From: Gilvimarinus gilvus
GTDB lineage: Bacteria > Pseudomonadota > Gammaproteobacteria > Pseudomonadales > Cellvibrionaceae
DNA length: 64,000 nt
Assembly (NCBI RefSeq): GCF_030518155.1
Contig: NZ_JAULRU010000264.1
Location: 62,001-126,000 of the forward strand
Direction: 5' to 3'
The notes beneath the pieces are model-generated. The model was given only the letters and a program-made list of their open reading frames with translations. It was not told the DNA's origin and made no database searches. Each line of letters begins with the position of its first letter. Position 1 is the stretch's first letter. Shown in pieces: positions 35,563-45,158 of the stretch. The translations under genes and the position numbers were made by a program.

Positions 35563-36813
35563 CTATTCACCCAACTCATCATCGTTGTGTATGGTTTCTG
35601 TTGCCGCCGACTCTTCGCACGGTAACAGTAAAGTGGCGCACACGCCTTTTCCTAACTCGGAGTGCATATGGAAATTACCACCATGCGCTTTAGCCACGGC
35701 CTTTACCACAGCAATTCCCAAACCGGTTCCTTGCGATTTAGTAGTAACAAACAAGTCGCCCAACGTCGGCAGCAAATCAGGTTCGATGCCCGGCCCATTG
35801 TCGACAACCTCAATGGCCAACCATTGTCGACTGGCAATCTGGTAAGCCTTAAAACCGATGCTGATACTCGCTTCTTTACCCACCGCCTGAATGGCATTGT
35901 TGACTAAATTAAGTAGCGCACTGACCAGGGCGTCACGATTACATTGTAAATAGCAATTATCTCCTTCACTGTGCCATTGCACATGACTATTGCTGGTGGC
36001 GACCGCCACCTCCAGTGCTTCGGCTAGTTCCGCACGCAACTCTGCGACACTACTCAAATCCTTTACCGGTAGTTCACCTTTCACAAAAAGTAGCATGTCC
36101 TGTACTTGGCGCTCCATGTGCAAAAGACGGTTTGATACCTTGCCGGCAAACGCCAGTCGCTTTTCCTCTGATAAGCTGTCACGTTTCAAATGATTGGAGT
36201 ACAGCAGCGCCGCTGACAACGGCGTGCGAATTTGATGGGCCAACGCAGAAACCATTTTCCCCAGAGCAGATAACCGCTCGTGCTTGGCCAGTTCGCCTTG
36301 TAGCCTGCGCGTTTCGGTTTGGTCTGTTAACAAGATAATTTGGCCATCGTCGCCAAGATTACGAGTGGCAATACTGATCCGGCGGCCGTCTTGCAGCGAC
36401 ACTTCGTGCCCATCGTCTTGCTTGGGTGCGAAGCTGCGGGCTATCACGTCCCTCCACAATTGTCCTTCCAGCGGCTCTCCTAATAATTCAATCGCTGCAG
36501 GATTGCTTTCGCGCACGTATCCGCGGGAATCCAGTACCACGACCCCTCCAGGTAAAACATTTAGTAAGCCTTCCAGTCGGTGAGCTAAACGCTCCTTTTC
36601 AGCTAACTCTTGCAACCGCTGATGGGTAACCTCGGTGAGCTCTTCGTTGAGCTCTGCGACACGCAATTCGAGTTGACGATAAGAGTCCGTTAATTGTTCG
36701 GACATTTCGGAGAACATCGAAAACGCCTCGGCCAACGCCTGAGCTTTATCGCCCTGCCGTCCGTCACTGTCGCGCGCTCCCGGTAATTGATGCACTTCGG
36801 CATTTTTCGCCAT
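35563..36813 (-). CDS. fleS: Sensor histidine kinase FleS
   Basis: Cytoplasmic kinase for FleR, 416 residues from ATG 36813. No membrane segments. A coiled-coil stretch, a PAS domain (about 80-180: LLNVLPGGVVVLDSRGYVRE), the H box ALAHQIRTPLSAALLYSNHL, and a HATPase domain with NLVNNAIQA, VDNGPGIEP and GTGLGIAVVK. It should sense assembly or cytoplasmic state rather than an outside signal. The start was moved from 36858 to the Met that begins MAKNAEVHQLPG; no strong ribosome site favours either. Confidence 0.94.
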   Translation of the reverse strand: MAKNAEVHQLPGARDSDGRQGDKAQALAEAFSMFSEMSEQLTDSYRQLELRVAELNEELTEVTHQRLQELAEKERLAHRLEGLLNVLPGGVVVLDSRGYVRESNPAAIELLGEPLEGQLWRDVIARSFAPKQDDGHEVSLQDGRRISIATRNLGDDGQIILLTDQTETRRLQGELAKHERLSALGKMVSALAHQIRTPLSAALLYSNHLKRDSLSEEKRLAFAGKVSNRLLHMERQVQDMLLFVKGELPVKDLSSVAELRAELAEALEVAVATSNSHVQWHSEGDNCYLQCNRDALVSALLNLVNNAIQAVGKEASISIGFKAYQIASRQWLAIEVVDNGPGIEPDLLPTLGDLFVTTKSQGTGLGIAVVKAVAKAHGGNFHMHSELGKGVCATLLLPCEESAATETIHNDDELGE

Positions 36814-36882
36814 GTATGTAACCCAATGCTTTTCGTTTAGCGACAAAAATATCGTCACTTTCTATAGCCTTGGATAAGCTTT

Positions 36883-36898
36883 TGCAATTGTAATGCCA
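36883..36898 (-). promoter_or_regulatory. Sigma-54 promoter for fleSR
   Basis: Minus strand TGGCATTACAATTGCA: TGGCA and TTGCA at consensus with GG and GC 10 bases apart, 70 bases before the fleS ATG. In Pseudomonas fleSR is activated by FleQ with RpoN, which agrees. Confidence 0.8.
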
Positions 36899-37050
36899 GC
36901 CGAACATCTTCAATGATTTCAGATGGTTAGGGTCGCCCCAATATTGGCGGGTCAAATTTTTGGCATCTGAGGCAGGCTTATAGTATGCCGATCTGAAATT
37001 GGAGTTTTATTGACGAAGAAAGTAGCAATAGCCTGGAAGGACAACAAGCT

Positions 37051-37088
37051 TAGCCGCTGTTGTAAAACCCCATACATGATGCTCAGCG
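37051..37088 (+). repeat. Dispersed repeat, copy A
   Basis: Contains GCTGTTG, AAAACCCCAT, ACATGAT and GCTCAGCG in order. The same blocks recur at 63852-63888 with one substitution in the core and two small indels. It lies in non-coding DNA between fleQ and fleS. The GCTGTTGAAAA start recalls ends of some insertion sequences, but no transposase fragment is present here. Confidence 0.6.
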
Positions 37089-37265
37089 AGGTTTCTGGGC
37101 TGGGCCACACTCGTCACTGTCGTTTTTTTTGTGGGTGGACACACAACAAAGTGGCGCCCAGATTGCGAACCCGCCTGAAAGCCTGAGTCAGTAGAGAGGT
37201 TTGCAACAGCTGCCGGAGGGGTGGTTTTTCTATCCTAAGGAACCTGGTCAAGGCCCCCTAAAAAT

Positions 37266-38702
37266 TTAGCGCTGCAAATCGTACTTGCGCATTTTCTCCA
37301 CCAGCGTCGTACGTCGAATTGACAACCGGTCTGCCGCCCGGGCCACAACTCCGCCCGTATCATTCAAGGCTTGCTGTATTAGCCCCTTCTCCAGGCCGGT
37401 TAGGTACTCGCGTAAGTCGATGCCCTGATCTGGCAGCAGCGGCGTATCGCTCAAGCTCACCATCGAGGTGCCTTTTACCTCGGCCGAAGCTTGCTCCACA
37501 CCGAAATTCTCATCTTCGACTTCGACGTGTCGGTACTTGGCCGGCAAATCCTGCACACCAATCACCGCATAGGGATGCATAATCGCCATACGTTCAACTA
37601 AATTTGCCAGCTCGCGGATATTGCCCGACCACGAATGACGGCACAGCGAAAGGATTGCAGCCGAATTGAAGCGAATAGAGCCACGCTTCTCACTTTCCAT
37701 TCGCGACACCAATTCATTAATTAATAACGGGATATCTTCGGCGCGATCTTTCAACGCGGGCAACTCAATGGGGAATACGTTCAGACGATAATATAAATCC
37801 TCGCGAAACCCACCGGTTGTGATCATCTCTTCTAAATTGCGGTGAGTTGCCGCGACGATGCGAACATCGGCGGGCACTGTTTTGTTGCTGCCGACACGCT
37901 CATAACAACGCTCTTGTAGCACACGCAGAATTTTCACCTGCATCGTAAGAGGCATATCGCCAATCTCATCGAGAAACAAAGTACCACCTTCGGCGAGCTC
38001 AAAACGACCGGCCCTAGCCGATATCGCACCGGTAAAAGCGCCCTTCTCATGCCCAAACAGTTCGCTTTCCAGCAGCTCGGCAGGTATCGCGCCACAGTTT
38101 ACCGGCACGAACGGCTTGTCGCGACGATCTGAGTGGTAATGCAAATTGCGGGCGACTACCTCCTTACCTGTACCGGACTCGCCGGTAATCAGCACCGACA
38201 CCTCTTTGTCAGCGACTTGAGACATCATCTCACGCACGTCCTGCACTTCGCGACTGGTCCCCACTAACGAGCGAAACAGGTGTACCGGACGCTGTTGAGC
38301 CCGTTTTTTATTGGCACTTTGCGCCTCGCAATACATCCGCGCCCGGTGAATAAGATCCACCAGAGGATTGTATGTGGCCGGGTACTCCAGTGCACCAATA
38401 ACCTTGCACTTTAATGGCGTGGCAAAATCGCTCAGCTCGGGCGCGCTACCAATCAGGGCGACGGCAACTTCGTCATTCCAGGCGTTGATTTTAGCCACCA
38501 GTTCTTCACCCCAATGCGGACAGTCATCGCCGATCAGGATGAGGACATAATCACCCCCCAAGGGTTCTGCAGCAATGTGCGCATCGAGCTCGTTAAAACC
38601 TATAAAGTGGCCGTCCTCGCCCAAAAAGTCCATGATCGCGCGCAATGTAGCGTTGCGAGCCTTATCATCTTCAAGGATTAAGAGTTTATTATTTCGACAC
38701 AT
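37266..38702 (-). CDS. fleQ: Flagellar master regulator FleQ
   Basis: Sigma-54 activator at the top of the flagellar hierarchy, 478 residues. The N-terminal receiver-like domain lacks a usual phosphorylation set but has the FleQ landmark [11 protein letters not shown]. The AAA+ domain (about 145-380) has Walker [10 protein letters not shown], the sigma-54 contact loop GAFTGA and the Walker [11 protein letters not shown]. The C-terminal Fis-type DNA-binding helix-turn-helix is [19 protein letters not shown]. In Pseudomonas it also binds c-di-GMP and is held back by FleN. It is transcribed separately from fleSR. Confidence 0.96.
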   Translation of the reverse strand: MCRNNKLLILEDDKARNATLRAIMDFLGEDGHFIGFNELDAHIAAEPLGGDYVLILIGDDCPHWGEELVAKINAWNDEVAVALIGSAPELSDFATPLKCKVIGALEYPATYNPLVDLIHRARMYCEAQSANKKRAQQRPVHLFRSLVGTSREVQDVREMMSQVADKEVSVLITGESGTGKEVVARNLHYHSDRRDKPFVPVNCGAIPAELLESELFGHEKGAFTGAISARAGRFELAEGGTLFLDEIGDMPLTMQVKILRVLQERCYERVGSNKTVPADVRIVAATHRNLEEMITTGGFREDLYYRLNVFPIELPALKDRAEDIPLLINELVSRMESEKRGSIRFNSAAILSLCRHSWSGNIRELANLVERMAIMHPYAVIGVQDLPAKYRHVEVEDENFGVEQASAEVKGTSMVSLSDTPLLPDQGIDLREYLTGLEKGLIQQALNDTGGVVARAADRLSIRRTTLVEKMRKYDLQR

Positions 38703-38783
38703 ACATCAACCAATTGGCTTGTAGATACTGACCGGAACCCGTCTCTGACGACAGCGCGTCAAAAAGAGCACACCCTATACAAA

Positions 38784-38812
38784 CAAATAGTCTGCCATTG
38801 AGCATTAGTCAA
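38784..38812 (-). promoter_or_regulatory. Possible sigma-70 promoter for fleQ
   Basis: Minus strand TTGACT, 17 bases, TATTTG, about 80 bases upstream of the fleQ start. The -35 box is good, the -10 box poor. No sigma-54 or sigma-28 site is seen here, consistent with a master regulator read by the housekeeping polymerase. Confidence 0.3.
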
Positions 38813-38869
38813 TCTTTTGACATGAAAAAGGGGCAAATAAAGAAAAAACAACAACTTACGAGGATTATC

Positions 38870-39268
38870 TCAAGCTTTTACTTCAGAGGCAATCCCATCC
38901 CAACCACTTTTAAGTGTCGTCAGGAGGCGGGAGACTTCGGCGAGTATTTCTGGGTTTTGCTGACGGGTGGCCTGAAATAGGCGATCTTCGCAATATTGAT
39001 ACAAGCTATCGAGCTGGACCGTCAAATCACCAGCATCGTCATCGAGGCTTTGCCGCAAGCCGACGATGACATCAATCGCACGACTAATAGAAGTGCCTGC
39101 CAATGCCACGTCCTGACGCTGCATGGCGCCCTGAGCCTGCTGCACGCGCTCGAGCGCGCCTTCAAACAAGAGTTGAATTAAGCGATGTGGCGACGCTGAT
39201 TCGATCTCTACGGACAAGCCCAGCTTGCGATACTGGGACGCCGCTTTGTGGCCGCTGTACCCTGCCAT
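38870..39268 (-). CDS. fliS2: Second flagellin chaperone FliS
   Basis: FliS-family chaperone of 132 residues. It has the family N-terminus with YRKLGLSVEIESASPHRLIQ, then LFEGALERVQQAQGAM and LDSLYQYCEDRLFQA. It is clearly paralogous to the product at 39570-39959 but diverged over most positions, so an old duplication. It closes the fliS-fliT-fliS unit. A second FliS beside two flagellins suggests each may serve a different client, which is inference. Confidence 0.92.
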   Translation of the reverse strand: MAGYSGHKAASQYRKLGLSVEIESASPHRLIQLLFEGALERVQQAQGAMQRQDVALAGTSISRAIDVIVGLRQSLDDDAGDLTVQLDSLYQYCEDRLFQATRQQNPEILAEVSRLLTTLKSGWDGIASEVKA

Positions 39269-39289
39269 AAAACCCTCGGGTATAATGAG

Positions 39290-39568
39290 TTATCCTACCG
39301 CGCGCTGCCTGGAAAGACGATCACACTCGGTCAACATTTGTCGATAAACAGACTTTAAATCTAGCAAAGCCTCAACCAGTATAGCGGTATTATCGCTATT
39401 TGCGCTCATCAATCCATCGACTACAGTTGCACATGTCTCATCCAGTTGACGCACACGCGCGTAGTCTTGCTCCGCCAGTGCTCGATACATGTCTCCCTGT
39501 AATTGCTTAAGCTGCTCGAGACCCGAGCTACCCGCTAGCGTAGGAGTGCCAACCAGATAAAATTCCAT
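39290..39568 (-). CDS. Small FliT-like flagellar chaperone (FleP position)
   Basis: Helical protein of 92 residues with two amphipathic helices (about 16-55 and 60-88) and no hydrophobic segment. It occupies the place of the small fliT/fleP gene between fliS and fleQ in Pseudomonas. It lies 1 base after the first fliS stop and 21 bases before the second fliS. Sequence similarity to FliT is weak by eye; the call is mainly by position and fold type. Confidence 0.65.
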   Translation of the reverse strand: MEFYLVGTPTLAGSSGLEQLKQLQGDMYRALAEQDYARVRQLDETCATVVDGLMSANSDNTAILVEALLDLKSVYRQMLTECDRLSRQRAVG

Positions 39569-39569
39569 T

Positions 39570-39959
39570 TTAGACTCCTGTATCGGCTATACCGTCCCAC
39601 GCAGTTTTAATTTCTGCGAGTAAACGGCCGCACTCGTCAAGTGAATTTGGGTCATCGTTGCGATTGGCTTCAATTAATTTTCTCACAACATAATCATAAA
39701 GCTGATCAAGGTTAGCGGTAAGCTCTCCGCCTTCATTGTCATTCAAGCTACCTTGTAACCCTTGAACAATCTTAATTGCCTTAGAAACTTTATCGCCCTT
39801 CAGCGCTATATCACTGCGCATCATTGCACCCTTTGCCTCAGCGATGCGTTGTAGTGCACCCTCAAACAACATTTGTACTAAACGATGCGGTGAAGCATCA
39901 ACAACACTGGATTGGACATTCACTTGCTGATAGTGGCGGGCTGCGCTGGTATAGTTCAT
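39570..39959 (-). CDS. fliS: Flagellin export chaperone FliS
   Basis: Chaperone that keeps flagellin unfolded before export, 129 residues. Family features: YQQVNVQSSVVDASPHRLVQ, MLFEGALQRIAEAKGAM and LDQLYDYVVRKLIEAN. First gene of a three-gene unit with its own sigma-28 promoter 60 bases upstream. It is separated from fliD by 263 bases, unlike the tighter fliD-fliS of many relatives. Confidence 0.95.
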   Translation of the reverse strand: MNYTSAARHYQQVNVQSSVVDASPHRLVQMLFEGALQRIAEAKGAMMRSDIALKGDKVSKAIKIVQGLQGSLNDNEGGELTANLDQLYDYVVRKLIEANRNDDPNSLDECGRLLAEIKTAWDGIADTGV

Positions 39960-40018
39960 AGGTCTTATCTCGAAGCGTGTGACAGATTATTCGCAATAGT
40001 GCGTGAGCTCTGTAAATG

Positions 40019-40045
40019 CTATCGGCCTACCTTCGGGAACCTTAA
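40019..40045 (-). promoter_or_regulatory. Sigma-28 promoter for fliS-fliT-fliS
   Basis: Minus strand TTAAGGTT, 11 bases, GCCGATAG, against the FliA consensus TAAAGTTT-N11-GCCGATAA. Spacing is exact and the -10 box has one mismatch. It is 60 bases upstream of the fliS ATG. Confidence 0.7.
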
Positions 40046-40097
40046 GAAACCTTTTCAATTTTTTCACCTAAAGTCGAGCTATTTCAACAATCAAGCG

Positions 40098-40113
40098 CCG
40101 TGTTAGTACACGG
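40098..40113. repeat. Short inverted repeat between fliD and fliS
   Basis: CCGTGT-TAGT-ACACGG, a perfect 6-bp palindrome upstream of the fliS sigma-28 site. No U-run on either strand, so a weak hairpin or a protein-binding site rather than a clear terminator. Confidence 0.35.
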
Positions 40114-40222
40114 TAAAAAGATATTAAGTCGCCGAAAGCCTTAAACCAGAAACAAAGAAAAGGCGGCCGCCCCGGCAACCGGAACAGATACGCGTTTTTC
40201 AAACACGGGTAACCATGGGTAC

Positions 40223-42241
40223 TTATTTTTTGGCTGTAAACGGTAAACGATCCAAAATACCGTCGAGGAATGACCCGGTATTATTTAGCGAACTTACAAT
40301 TTGTTCCATCGCAATAAACTGGCTCTGCAGGCGCGCCCGATAAGCCTCGGTACGGCGCTCAAGCTCAGAGCGATCATCATCAATTTCATCCAGCGAGTCG
40401 TTAAGTTCTGTAACGTGCTCTTTAATAAGACCATTACTGCGAGTAAATGTATCAATTAGACTAACCAAGCCCCCGGCAAATCCACGCGAGAAGTTAACAG
40501 TGGCGTTACTAGCCCCCGGCGTGATAGTCATACTCAAGCCATCCGCCTTAGTATTAATGGCCGGCAGGAGTATATTACCGTAACCAAATGCCTGCTCACC
40601 ATTGACTGTACCAACCACGTCTTTACCAGTTACACCGCTGCCGGCGGCAATACCAAGATCACCGAAGTCGCCTCCAACGGGGCCAAAAACGACTTTACTG
40701 TCAGAGCCATAAGCTTCAGAAGTGAATTCTAATGCACCAGATCCATTGATCGCGACATTTACCGTAACATTGGCAGCCTGCAAGCTTTCATCGAGATTGA
40801 TCAATGCCTGAAACTCCGCCGCAAGCTCTTCCCCTGTGTTGTAAGTAACACCATCAGGCAAGGAGATACTCGCCGTTTCTACACCGTCAATCGCCACCGT
40901 AAAACTGTAATCTTTACCTGTGGTATCAACAGGAAAACCCAGGGGGTCGCCGGTAAATACTCCCTGGGTGGGGTCTTGCGAAATAACCACTTCGTAGCTG
41001 CCCGCCTGAGTGCGGCCACTGTAGCCATTAATTTTAACTTTGCTGTTATCCGATTCAGTTGTCGGGACAAACAAGTCCCGCACCAAGTCGAAATTTTTAT
41101 CTATTGCCGCGCGAAAGTTGGTATTAGGTTCGTTGGGATTCTCAACAATATCCAAACTGCCATCGCGTTCGGTGCGAATTCCCAAATTCGATAATTGGGT
41201 GAAACCGTCGCTTAACCCAGACACGCTATTACCCAAATAGTTGCGCACCTGATCTATCAAGTTGTCGGCCAGTGCATCATTTTTAAGATTACCGTACTCG
41301 CCCGTTTCCTCATCAAAATCGGTGAGCTTTTTAGTTTCTTCAAGAAATGTATTGTAGGCTTCAACAAAGTCGCGAATAGCCGTTTCGGCAATGCTGCGGT
41401 CTGCGGAAATACCAATGTTTATTTCCTCGGTCGCGGACTTATTAAATATATCAAACTCTAACCCCTCTACAACATCGGTAATGCGATTGGAGTCGCGCGA
41501 GACCAAAAGACCGTTGACGCGAATTTGCGCATCGACGCCCTCTTGCTCCTGAGTCAAATTCTGCGTGGTTTCATCGAACGAGAAATCTGCCAGGCCTGGA
41601 GAGCCCGCATCTTCAGCGACCGCAATTTGCAGTTCATTGGTAGCACCGGATGGGCTGGTTACCAGCAATTTATACCCGCTGCCATCGGCAATGACCGTCG
41701 CCTGCACACCGATGTCAGCTTCATTAATAGCGTCACGGAGACCCGACAACGTATTGTTGGTATCATCAATTGTTATAGTGGCACCGGTTTTTTCGGGATC
41801 CACCGTAAACGTATCAAGCGCCGCGTTCCAGCCGCCAAACTGAAGCGTGATTTCGCCTTTGCCGATAACCGCATCTTTCGACGCGTAAGAACCAGAACTA
41901 AGCGATTGGGCCTGAGCCACCTCTTCGATTTTGATTCGGTAGTTACCCGCGGCAGCTGAAGAGTCCAGCTTGGTGAGGGCAATTAGGGAGGTATCAGGTA
42001 TGGCAACCGATTTGGCATCAAATGTATCGGAGCTGGAAACGGCGCTCACGGCGGCGTCAAGGTTGGATAAAGCGCTGCGCAACAGACCATAGTCCGAAAT
42101 TTGCGATTCCAGCTTCTCTTGGCGGGTATCCAGGCGTTGAGCCTCTGGCGCATTTTGTAGTGACACCAGCTCCTCAACCAAACTGCCGCTGTTGATGCCA
42201 GAGCCGCCGCCAAGTGAGTTTACAATATCGCTGCCAATCAT
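40223..42241 (-). CDS. fliD: Flagellar filament cap protein FliD
   Basis: Cap on which flagellin folds at the filament tip, 672 residues against 468 in E. coli. The N-terminal coiled-coil arm begins MIGSDIVNSLGGGSGINSGS and includes LVEELVSLQNAPEAQRLDTR; a flagellin-IN-like segment is near 165-205 (NTLSGLRDAINEADIGVQA). The C-terminal arm ends with a coiled coil (DSLDEIDDDRSELERRTEAY). The extra length lies in the exposed middle. It has its own sigma-28 site and follows a strong terminator. Confidence 0.95.
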   Translation of the reverse strand: MIGSDIVNSLGGGSGINSGSLVEELVSLQNAPEAQRLDTRQEKLESQISDYGLLRSALSNLDAAVSAVSSSDTFDAKSVAIPDTSLIALTKLDSSAAAGNYRIKIEEVAQAQSLSSGSYASKDAVIGKGEITLQFGGWNAALDTFTVDPEKTGATITIDDTNNTLSGLRDAINEADIGVQATVIADGSGYKLLVTSPSGATNELQIAVAEDAGSPGLADFSFDETTQNLTQEQEGVDAQIRVNGLLVSRDSNRITDVVEGLEFDIFNKSATEEINIGISADRSIAETAIRDFVEAYNTFLEETKKLTDFDEETGEYGNLKNDALADNLIDQVRNYLGNSVSGLSDGFTQLSNLGIRTERDGSLDIVENPNEPNTNFRAAIDKNFDLVRDLFVPTTESDNSKVKINGYSGRTQAGSYEVVISQDPTQGVFTGDPLGFPVDTTGKDYSFTVAIDGVETASISLPDGVTYNTGEELAAEFQALINLDESLQAANVTVNVAINGSGALEFTSEAYGSDSKVVFGPVGGDFGDLGIAAGSGVTGKDVVGTVNGEQAFGYGNILLPAINTKADGLSMTITPGASNATVNFSRGFAGGLVSLIDTFTRSNGLIKEHVTELNDSLDEIDDDRSELERRTEAYRARLQSQFIAMEQIVSSLNNTGSFLDGILDRLPFTAKK

Positions 42242-42271
42242 AATTCAACCACCAAATACCGTGTATAAAGG

Positions 42272-42298
42272 GTTTCGACCTAAACTGTCTAAACTTTA
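42272..42298 (-). promoter_or_regulatory. Sigma-28 promoter for fliD
   Basis: Minus strand TAAAGTTT (perfect -35 box), 11 bases, GTCGAAAC (five of eight at the -10 box). It lies between the flaG terminator and the fliD ATG, 31 bases before the latter. Confidence 0.55.
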
Positions 42299-42318
42299 GT
42301 CTTTTCTGAGCCCCCAAG

Positions 42319-42343
42319 CAAAAAAGGGTGCCCGAGGGCACCC
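42319..42343 (-). terminator. Terminator after flaG
   Basis: Minus strand GGGTGCCC-TC-GGGCACCC followed by TTTTTT: a compact GC-rich stem with a full U-run, 27 bases after the flaG stop. It separates the flagellin-flaG unit from fliD. Confidence 0.85.
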
Positions 42344-42369
42344 AATTTCCGTTTGCACTGCGCGTAAAG

Positions 42370-42768
42370 CTACGCTTGTGCTGACAAGAGATGTACCGGT
42401 TGATCGGCATTCAAATCACGGGCCAACTTTAAGAATATCTCATCGGGTATTTGTCTAATCACTTCCTTGGTGTTGCTATCCAAGACTCTCACAATAGTAT
42501 CACCTGAGTCACTGTCGTAGCTGAACTGCAGATCCCGTTTACTCGCCTGAATAAATTCATTCATGTGGGCAACGGCTTCTTTCACACTATTTTGAAAATC
42601 ACCTTTAGAGACGCTCTCGCGAGAGACTATTTCTGACTTTTCAGTCGGCTCAGGCGGCAATTCTTTGCCGCTTTGCTCAGCTTCTCGACTGGCCGGTGCT
42701 GATGAAGCCGCTCCTTTGCTGGCAGGAGCAGTGTACTTATTACCCCCAGTAGCGCTAACTTCATTCAT
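42370..42768 (-). CDS. flaG: FlaG-family flagellar protein
   Basis: Small protein of 132 residues with a disordered Ala/Ser/Glu-rich first half and the conserved FlaG domain in the second half (FSYDSDSGDTIVRVLDSNTKEVIRQIPDEIFLKL is the core, about 86-119). FlaG affects filament length in Pseudomonas and Vibrio. It lies downstream of the first flagellin past a hairpin, and before a strong terminator. Confidence 0.9.
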   Translation of the reverse strand: MNEVSATGGNKYTAPASKGAASSAPASREAEQSGKELPPEPTEKSEIVSRESVSKGDFQNSVKEAVAHMNEFIQASKRDLQFSYDSDSGDTIVRVLDSNTKEVIRQIPDEIFLKLARDLNADQPVHLLSAQA

Positions 42769-42790
42769 ACCTTAGTCCTCAATCAGAAAT

Positions 42791-42812
42791 GCCCGCCGAC
42801 TATTCGGCGGGC
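42791..42812 (-). terminator. Hairpin between the first flagellin gene and flaG
   Basis: GCCCGCCG-ACTATT-CGGCGGGC, a perfect 8-bp GC-rich stem starting 8 bases after the flagellin stop. The sequence after it on the minus strand (ATTTCTGATT) is only moderately U-rich, so it probably reduces rather than abolishes readthrough into flaG and may protect the flagellin message end. Confidence 0.6.
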
Positions 42813-42819
42813 CCCTCAC

Positions 42820-44862
42820 TTACTGCAGCAGTGACAGTACTTGCTGAGGACGGGCATTCGCCTGTGCCAGCATGGCTGTCGCCGCTTGTTGCAGTACCTG
42901 AGCCCGACTCAGGTTGGCCGTTTCCGCCGCGAAGTCCGCATCGGTAATCCGTGAACGAGCAGCAGACGTTTTCTCTGATACGTTGGACAGGTTAGATACG
43001 GTGAAGTCCAGGCGGTTGTTCACCGCACCCAACTGAGCGCGCGTATCGTTAATGGTGGTCAACGCATTGTCGATTACACCGATGGCTTTCTGTGCGTTTG
43101 CTGCCGTATCGATACTGATGGAGGTAATCGCCGTTCCGAAAGAGCCTTCAGCAGTGGAGTTAGACTCCAGGATACCGATATCAGCGGCTACGGCATCATC
43201 ACCCAACTCAACACTGATGGGATTGCCGCTAGCCGAAGTCAACTTAATACCACCGTTAACCACATCACCGGTAACGACGTCCGCTGCAGTACCGTCTTGC
43301 GATCTGGTCAAGTCAGCAATGTTAGTGCCGTCGCCTAGACCTGTCGATACTGTACCAGCAGCACCATCGCTGAAAGTGATAGAAGCGACACTGCCCTCCA
43401 GAACCACGCGAGTACCCAGAAGGCTCGCGCTTACACCGGTGCTGTCACTTTCAGCATTGAAAGCATCAACGATATCCGCAGTGCTTGTAACGGCGGTCAA
43501 ATCGATGGACGTACCATTCATTTCAAATGTTGTTGCTAGCGCCGTTACATCAACACCATCGAAATCCAAAGTAGCCGAAGAGAAGGCCTCAGCGGTCACA
43601 CCGGTTTCGTCCTGCACAGCGTTAATTGCATCTACCTTACCTGACAGGGAATCTGTGTCGTCGTTATCAATCTGCACACCATTGATAGTGACGTCACCTA
43701 CGCCCCAAGCGTTAGTGGGCGCGGCTATACCAACGCCCTCAATTGAGCCGGGCGATGTATTCTCACGGAAACCCAAATCTTCCAGCTGTGCCAAAGTACC
43801 GGTTGAGCCGCGGGTAACAGTGATCGGATCGTTGTTATCAGCGGTAAGTACCAATTGTGCTTGCGAGGTAGAACCATCCAAAGAAGTACCCGACGCATTC
43901 GCAGTATCGGCAAAAGCCAGAGACGCTACGTCGTTGCCGGATACAGTCAGTTCACCATCGTCATTGATGTCGGCGCTGATCAAACCACCGCCTTCCGCGT
44001 TAAGCTTATCAGCGAGCTCCTGTAACGACTGGGTGTCGGCAACCTGAATAGTGGTTGTGCTGCCATCCAGTTTACCAATGGTTACTTCAAAGACCTCAGC
44101 ACCTTCCAAAACACCGTCACCGACGTCGGTAGAGGAGCCCTGAGCATACGTGCTTGCCGTTACACCGTTTACATTGTCGTTGATGTAAGTAATAAGGTCT
44201 TCGGCGTTGTCAGCCGCACCGTCGAAGGTCTCTGTGCCCTTCACGATAGACTGACCGTTGATCAAAACATCGTTCTCACCCAGCTCCAACGCACCGGTCA
44301 ATGAAGCCAATGCTGACTCAGCGCCCAACATATCGACACTGACAGAGCCCATACCCAAGGTCTTGGCGTCCATTGCCTGAACTTCCAGGCTAATGGTTTC
44401 ATTGGCCTGTGAACCCACTTGCAAGTCAACCTTGCCCAGTGACCCGTCCAGCAGTTTTTGACCGTTAAAAGAGGTGGTGTCCGCAATACGATCGAGCTCA
44501 GAAACCAGCTGTTTCACCTCGGCGTCTAGCGTGGCGCGGTCGGCGTCAGAGTAGATGCCGTTGGCAGACTGAATGGACAGTTCGCGCATGCGCTGCAAAA
44601 TATTGGTGGACTCCTGCAGGGCACCCTCTGCGGTTTGAATCATCGACACACCATCGTTGGCGTTTCGAACGGCTTGATCCAGCCCACGGATTTGTGAGGT
44701 CATACGGTTGGAAATTGCCAGACCGGCGGCGTCATCTTTGGCTGAGTTAATGCGTTGGCCAGATGAGAGACGCTCGGTGGCACGATCGAGCTGCGAGCCT
44801 GAGTTCATCAGCTGGCGCTGTGAGTTCAGGGAGGCAACGTTAGTGTTAATTACTAGAGCCAT
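42820..44862 (-). CDS. fliC1: Flagellin FliC, copy 1
   Basis: Filament subunit of 680 residues. The conserved N-terminal D0/D1 (residues 1 to about 175: [32 protein letters not shown]) and C-terminal D1/D0 (last 95: [17 protein letters not shown], ending QVLSLLQ) flank a large central region of about 400 residues with flagellin-IN type motifs (INGQSI, INGVQI, MNGTSI). Its terminal domains are nearly identical in protein to copy 2, but the DNA differs at many synonymous sites and this copy uses more GC-rich codons. It has its own sigma-28 promoter. Likely the major filament protein, which is inference. Confidence 0.96.
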   Translation of the reverse strand: MALVINTNVASLNSQRQLMNSGSQLDRATERLSSGQRINSAKDDAAGLAISNRMTSQIRGLDQAVRNANDGVSMIQTAEGALQESTNILQRMRELSIQSANGIYSDADRATLDAEVKQLVSELDRIADTTSFNGQKLLDGSLGKVDLQVGSQANETISLEVQAMDAKTLGMGSVSVDMLGAESALASLTGALELGENDVLINGQSIVKGTETFDGAADNAEDLITYINDNVNGVTASTYAQGSSTDVGDGVLEGAEVFEVTIGKLDGSTTTIQVADTQSLQELADKLNAEGGGLISADINDDGELTVSGNDVASLAFADTANASGTSLDGSTSQAQLVLTADNNDPITVTRGSTGTLAQLEDLGFRENTSPGSIEGVGIAAPTNAWGVGDVTINGVQIDNDDTDSLSGKVDAINAVQDETGVTAEAFSSATLDFDGVDVTALATTFEMNGTSIDLTAVTSTADIVDAFNAESDSTGVSASLLGTRVVLEGSVASITFSDGAAGTVSTGLGDGTNIADLTRSQDGTAADVVTGDVVNGGIKLTSASGNPISVELGDDAVAADIGILESNSTAEGSFGTAITSISIDTAANAQKAIGVIDNALTTINDTRAQLGAVNNRLDFTVSNLSNVSEKTSAARSRITDADFAAETANLSRAQVLQQAATAMLAQANARPQQVLSLLQ

Positions 44863-44959
44863 GAGTATTCTCCTAAGTGTTGTTCCTGTTCACAGTCTTG
44901 CCAGCTGTGACCAGCCGATAGATGAAGCCTGAAAAAGTGTTGCAGGACTTCTGTGTAGG

Positions 44960-44986
44960 TTATCGGTCGATAACTTAGGAGCTTTA
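44960..44986 (-). promoter_or_regulatory. Sigma-28 promoter for flagellin copy 1
   Basis: Minus strand TAAAGCTC, 11 bases, ACCGATAA, 98 bases before the ATG. One mismatch in the -10 box and two in the -35 box relative to TAAAGTTT-N11-GCCGATAA. Confidence 0.8.
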
Positions 44987-45134
44987 GGAAAAAATAATGT
45001 TTTTTTAAAATGATGCCATAAAGTGATATTTTCCTTATTAATCAATATGTTAACTAGACATACAAACAATACTTCAAGACACAAATTGTACAAATTTGCT
45101 CTATTTTTCGCTTTTTATATTTCATACAGGAATA

Positions 45135-45158
45135 ACGGAGGTAATTTCTTACCTCCGT
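45135..45158 (-). terminator. Terminator after flagellin copy 2
   Basis: ACGGAGGTAA, 4-base loop, TTACCTCCGT: a perfect 10-bp stem, followed on the minus strand by TATTCC. It lies 34 bases after the flagellin stop. The U-run is short, but stem strength and place support termination. Confidence 0.7.

Larger units (their letters stand above)
36814..37265 (-). other. 452-bp region between fleQ and fleS
   Basis: Non-coding on both strands as far as I can see. It contains the fleSR sigma-54 promoter near its fleS end, a 9-bp inverted repeat ATTTCAGAT/ATCTGAAAT (36916-36924 and 36991-36999) just upstream of it that could be an activator site, and a copy of a dispersed repeat at 37051-37088. The part near fleQ has no convincing terminator hairpin. 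Confidence 0.6.

Noticed and set aside
40155-40180. GC-rich hairpin-like stretch after fliD as a terminator
   Set aside because: The possible stem has only a two-base loop and relies on G-U pairs; a T-rich tract follows but the structure is not convincing.
43052-44047. 331-residue open frame antisense to flagellin copy 1
   Set aside because: Low-complexity Ser/Thr/Pro/Val translation typical of the opposite strand of a flagellin gene; similar frames appear opposite copy 2 at 45316-46089. No ribosome site or family resemblance.
44890-45093. 67-residue open frame in the AT-rich region between the flagellin genes
   Set aside because: It overlaps the sigma-28 promoter and leader of flagellin copy 1, has no ribosome site and no family resemblance.
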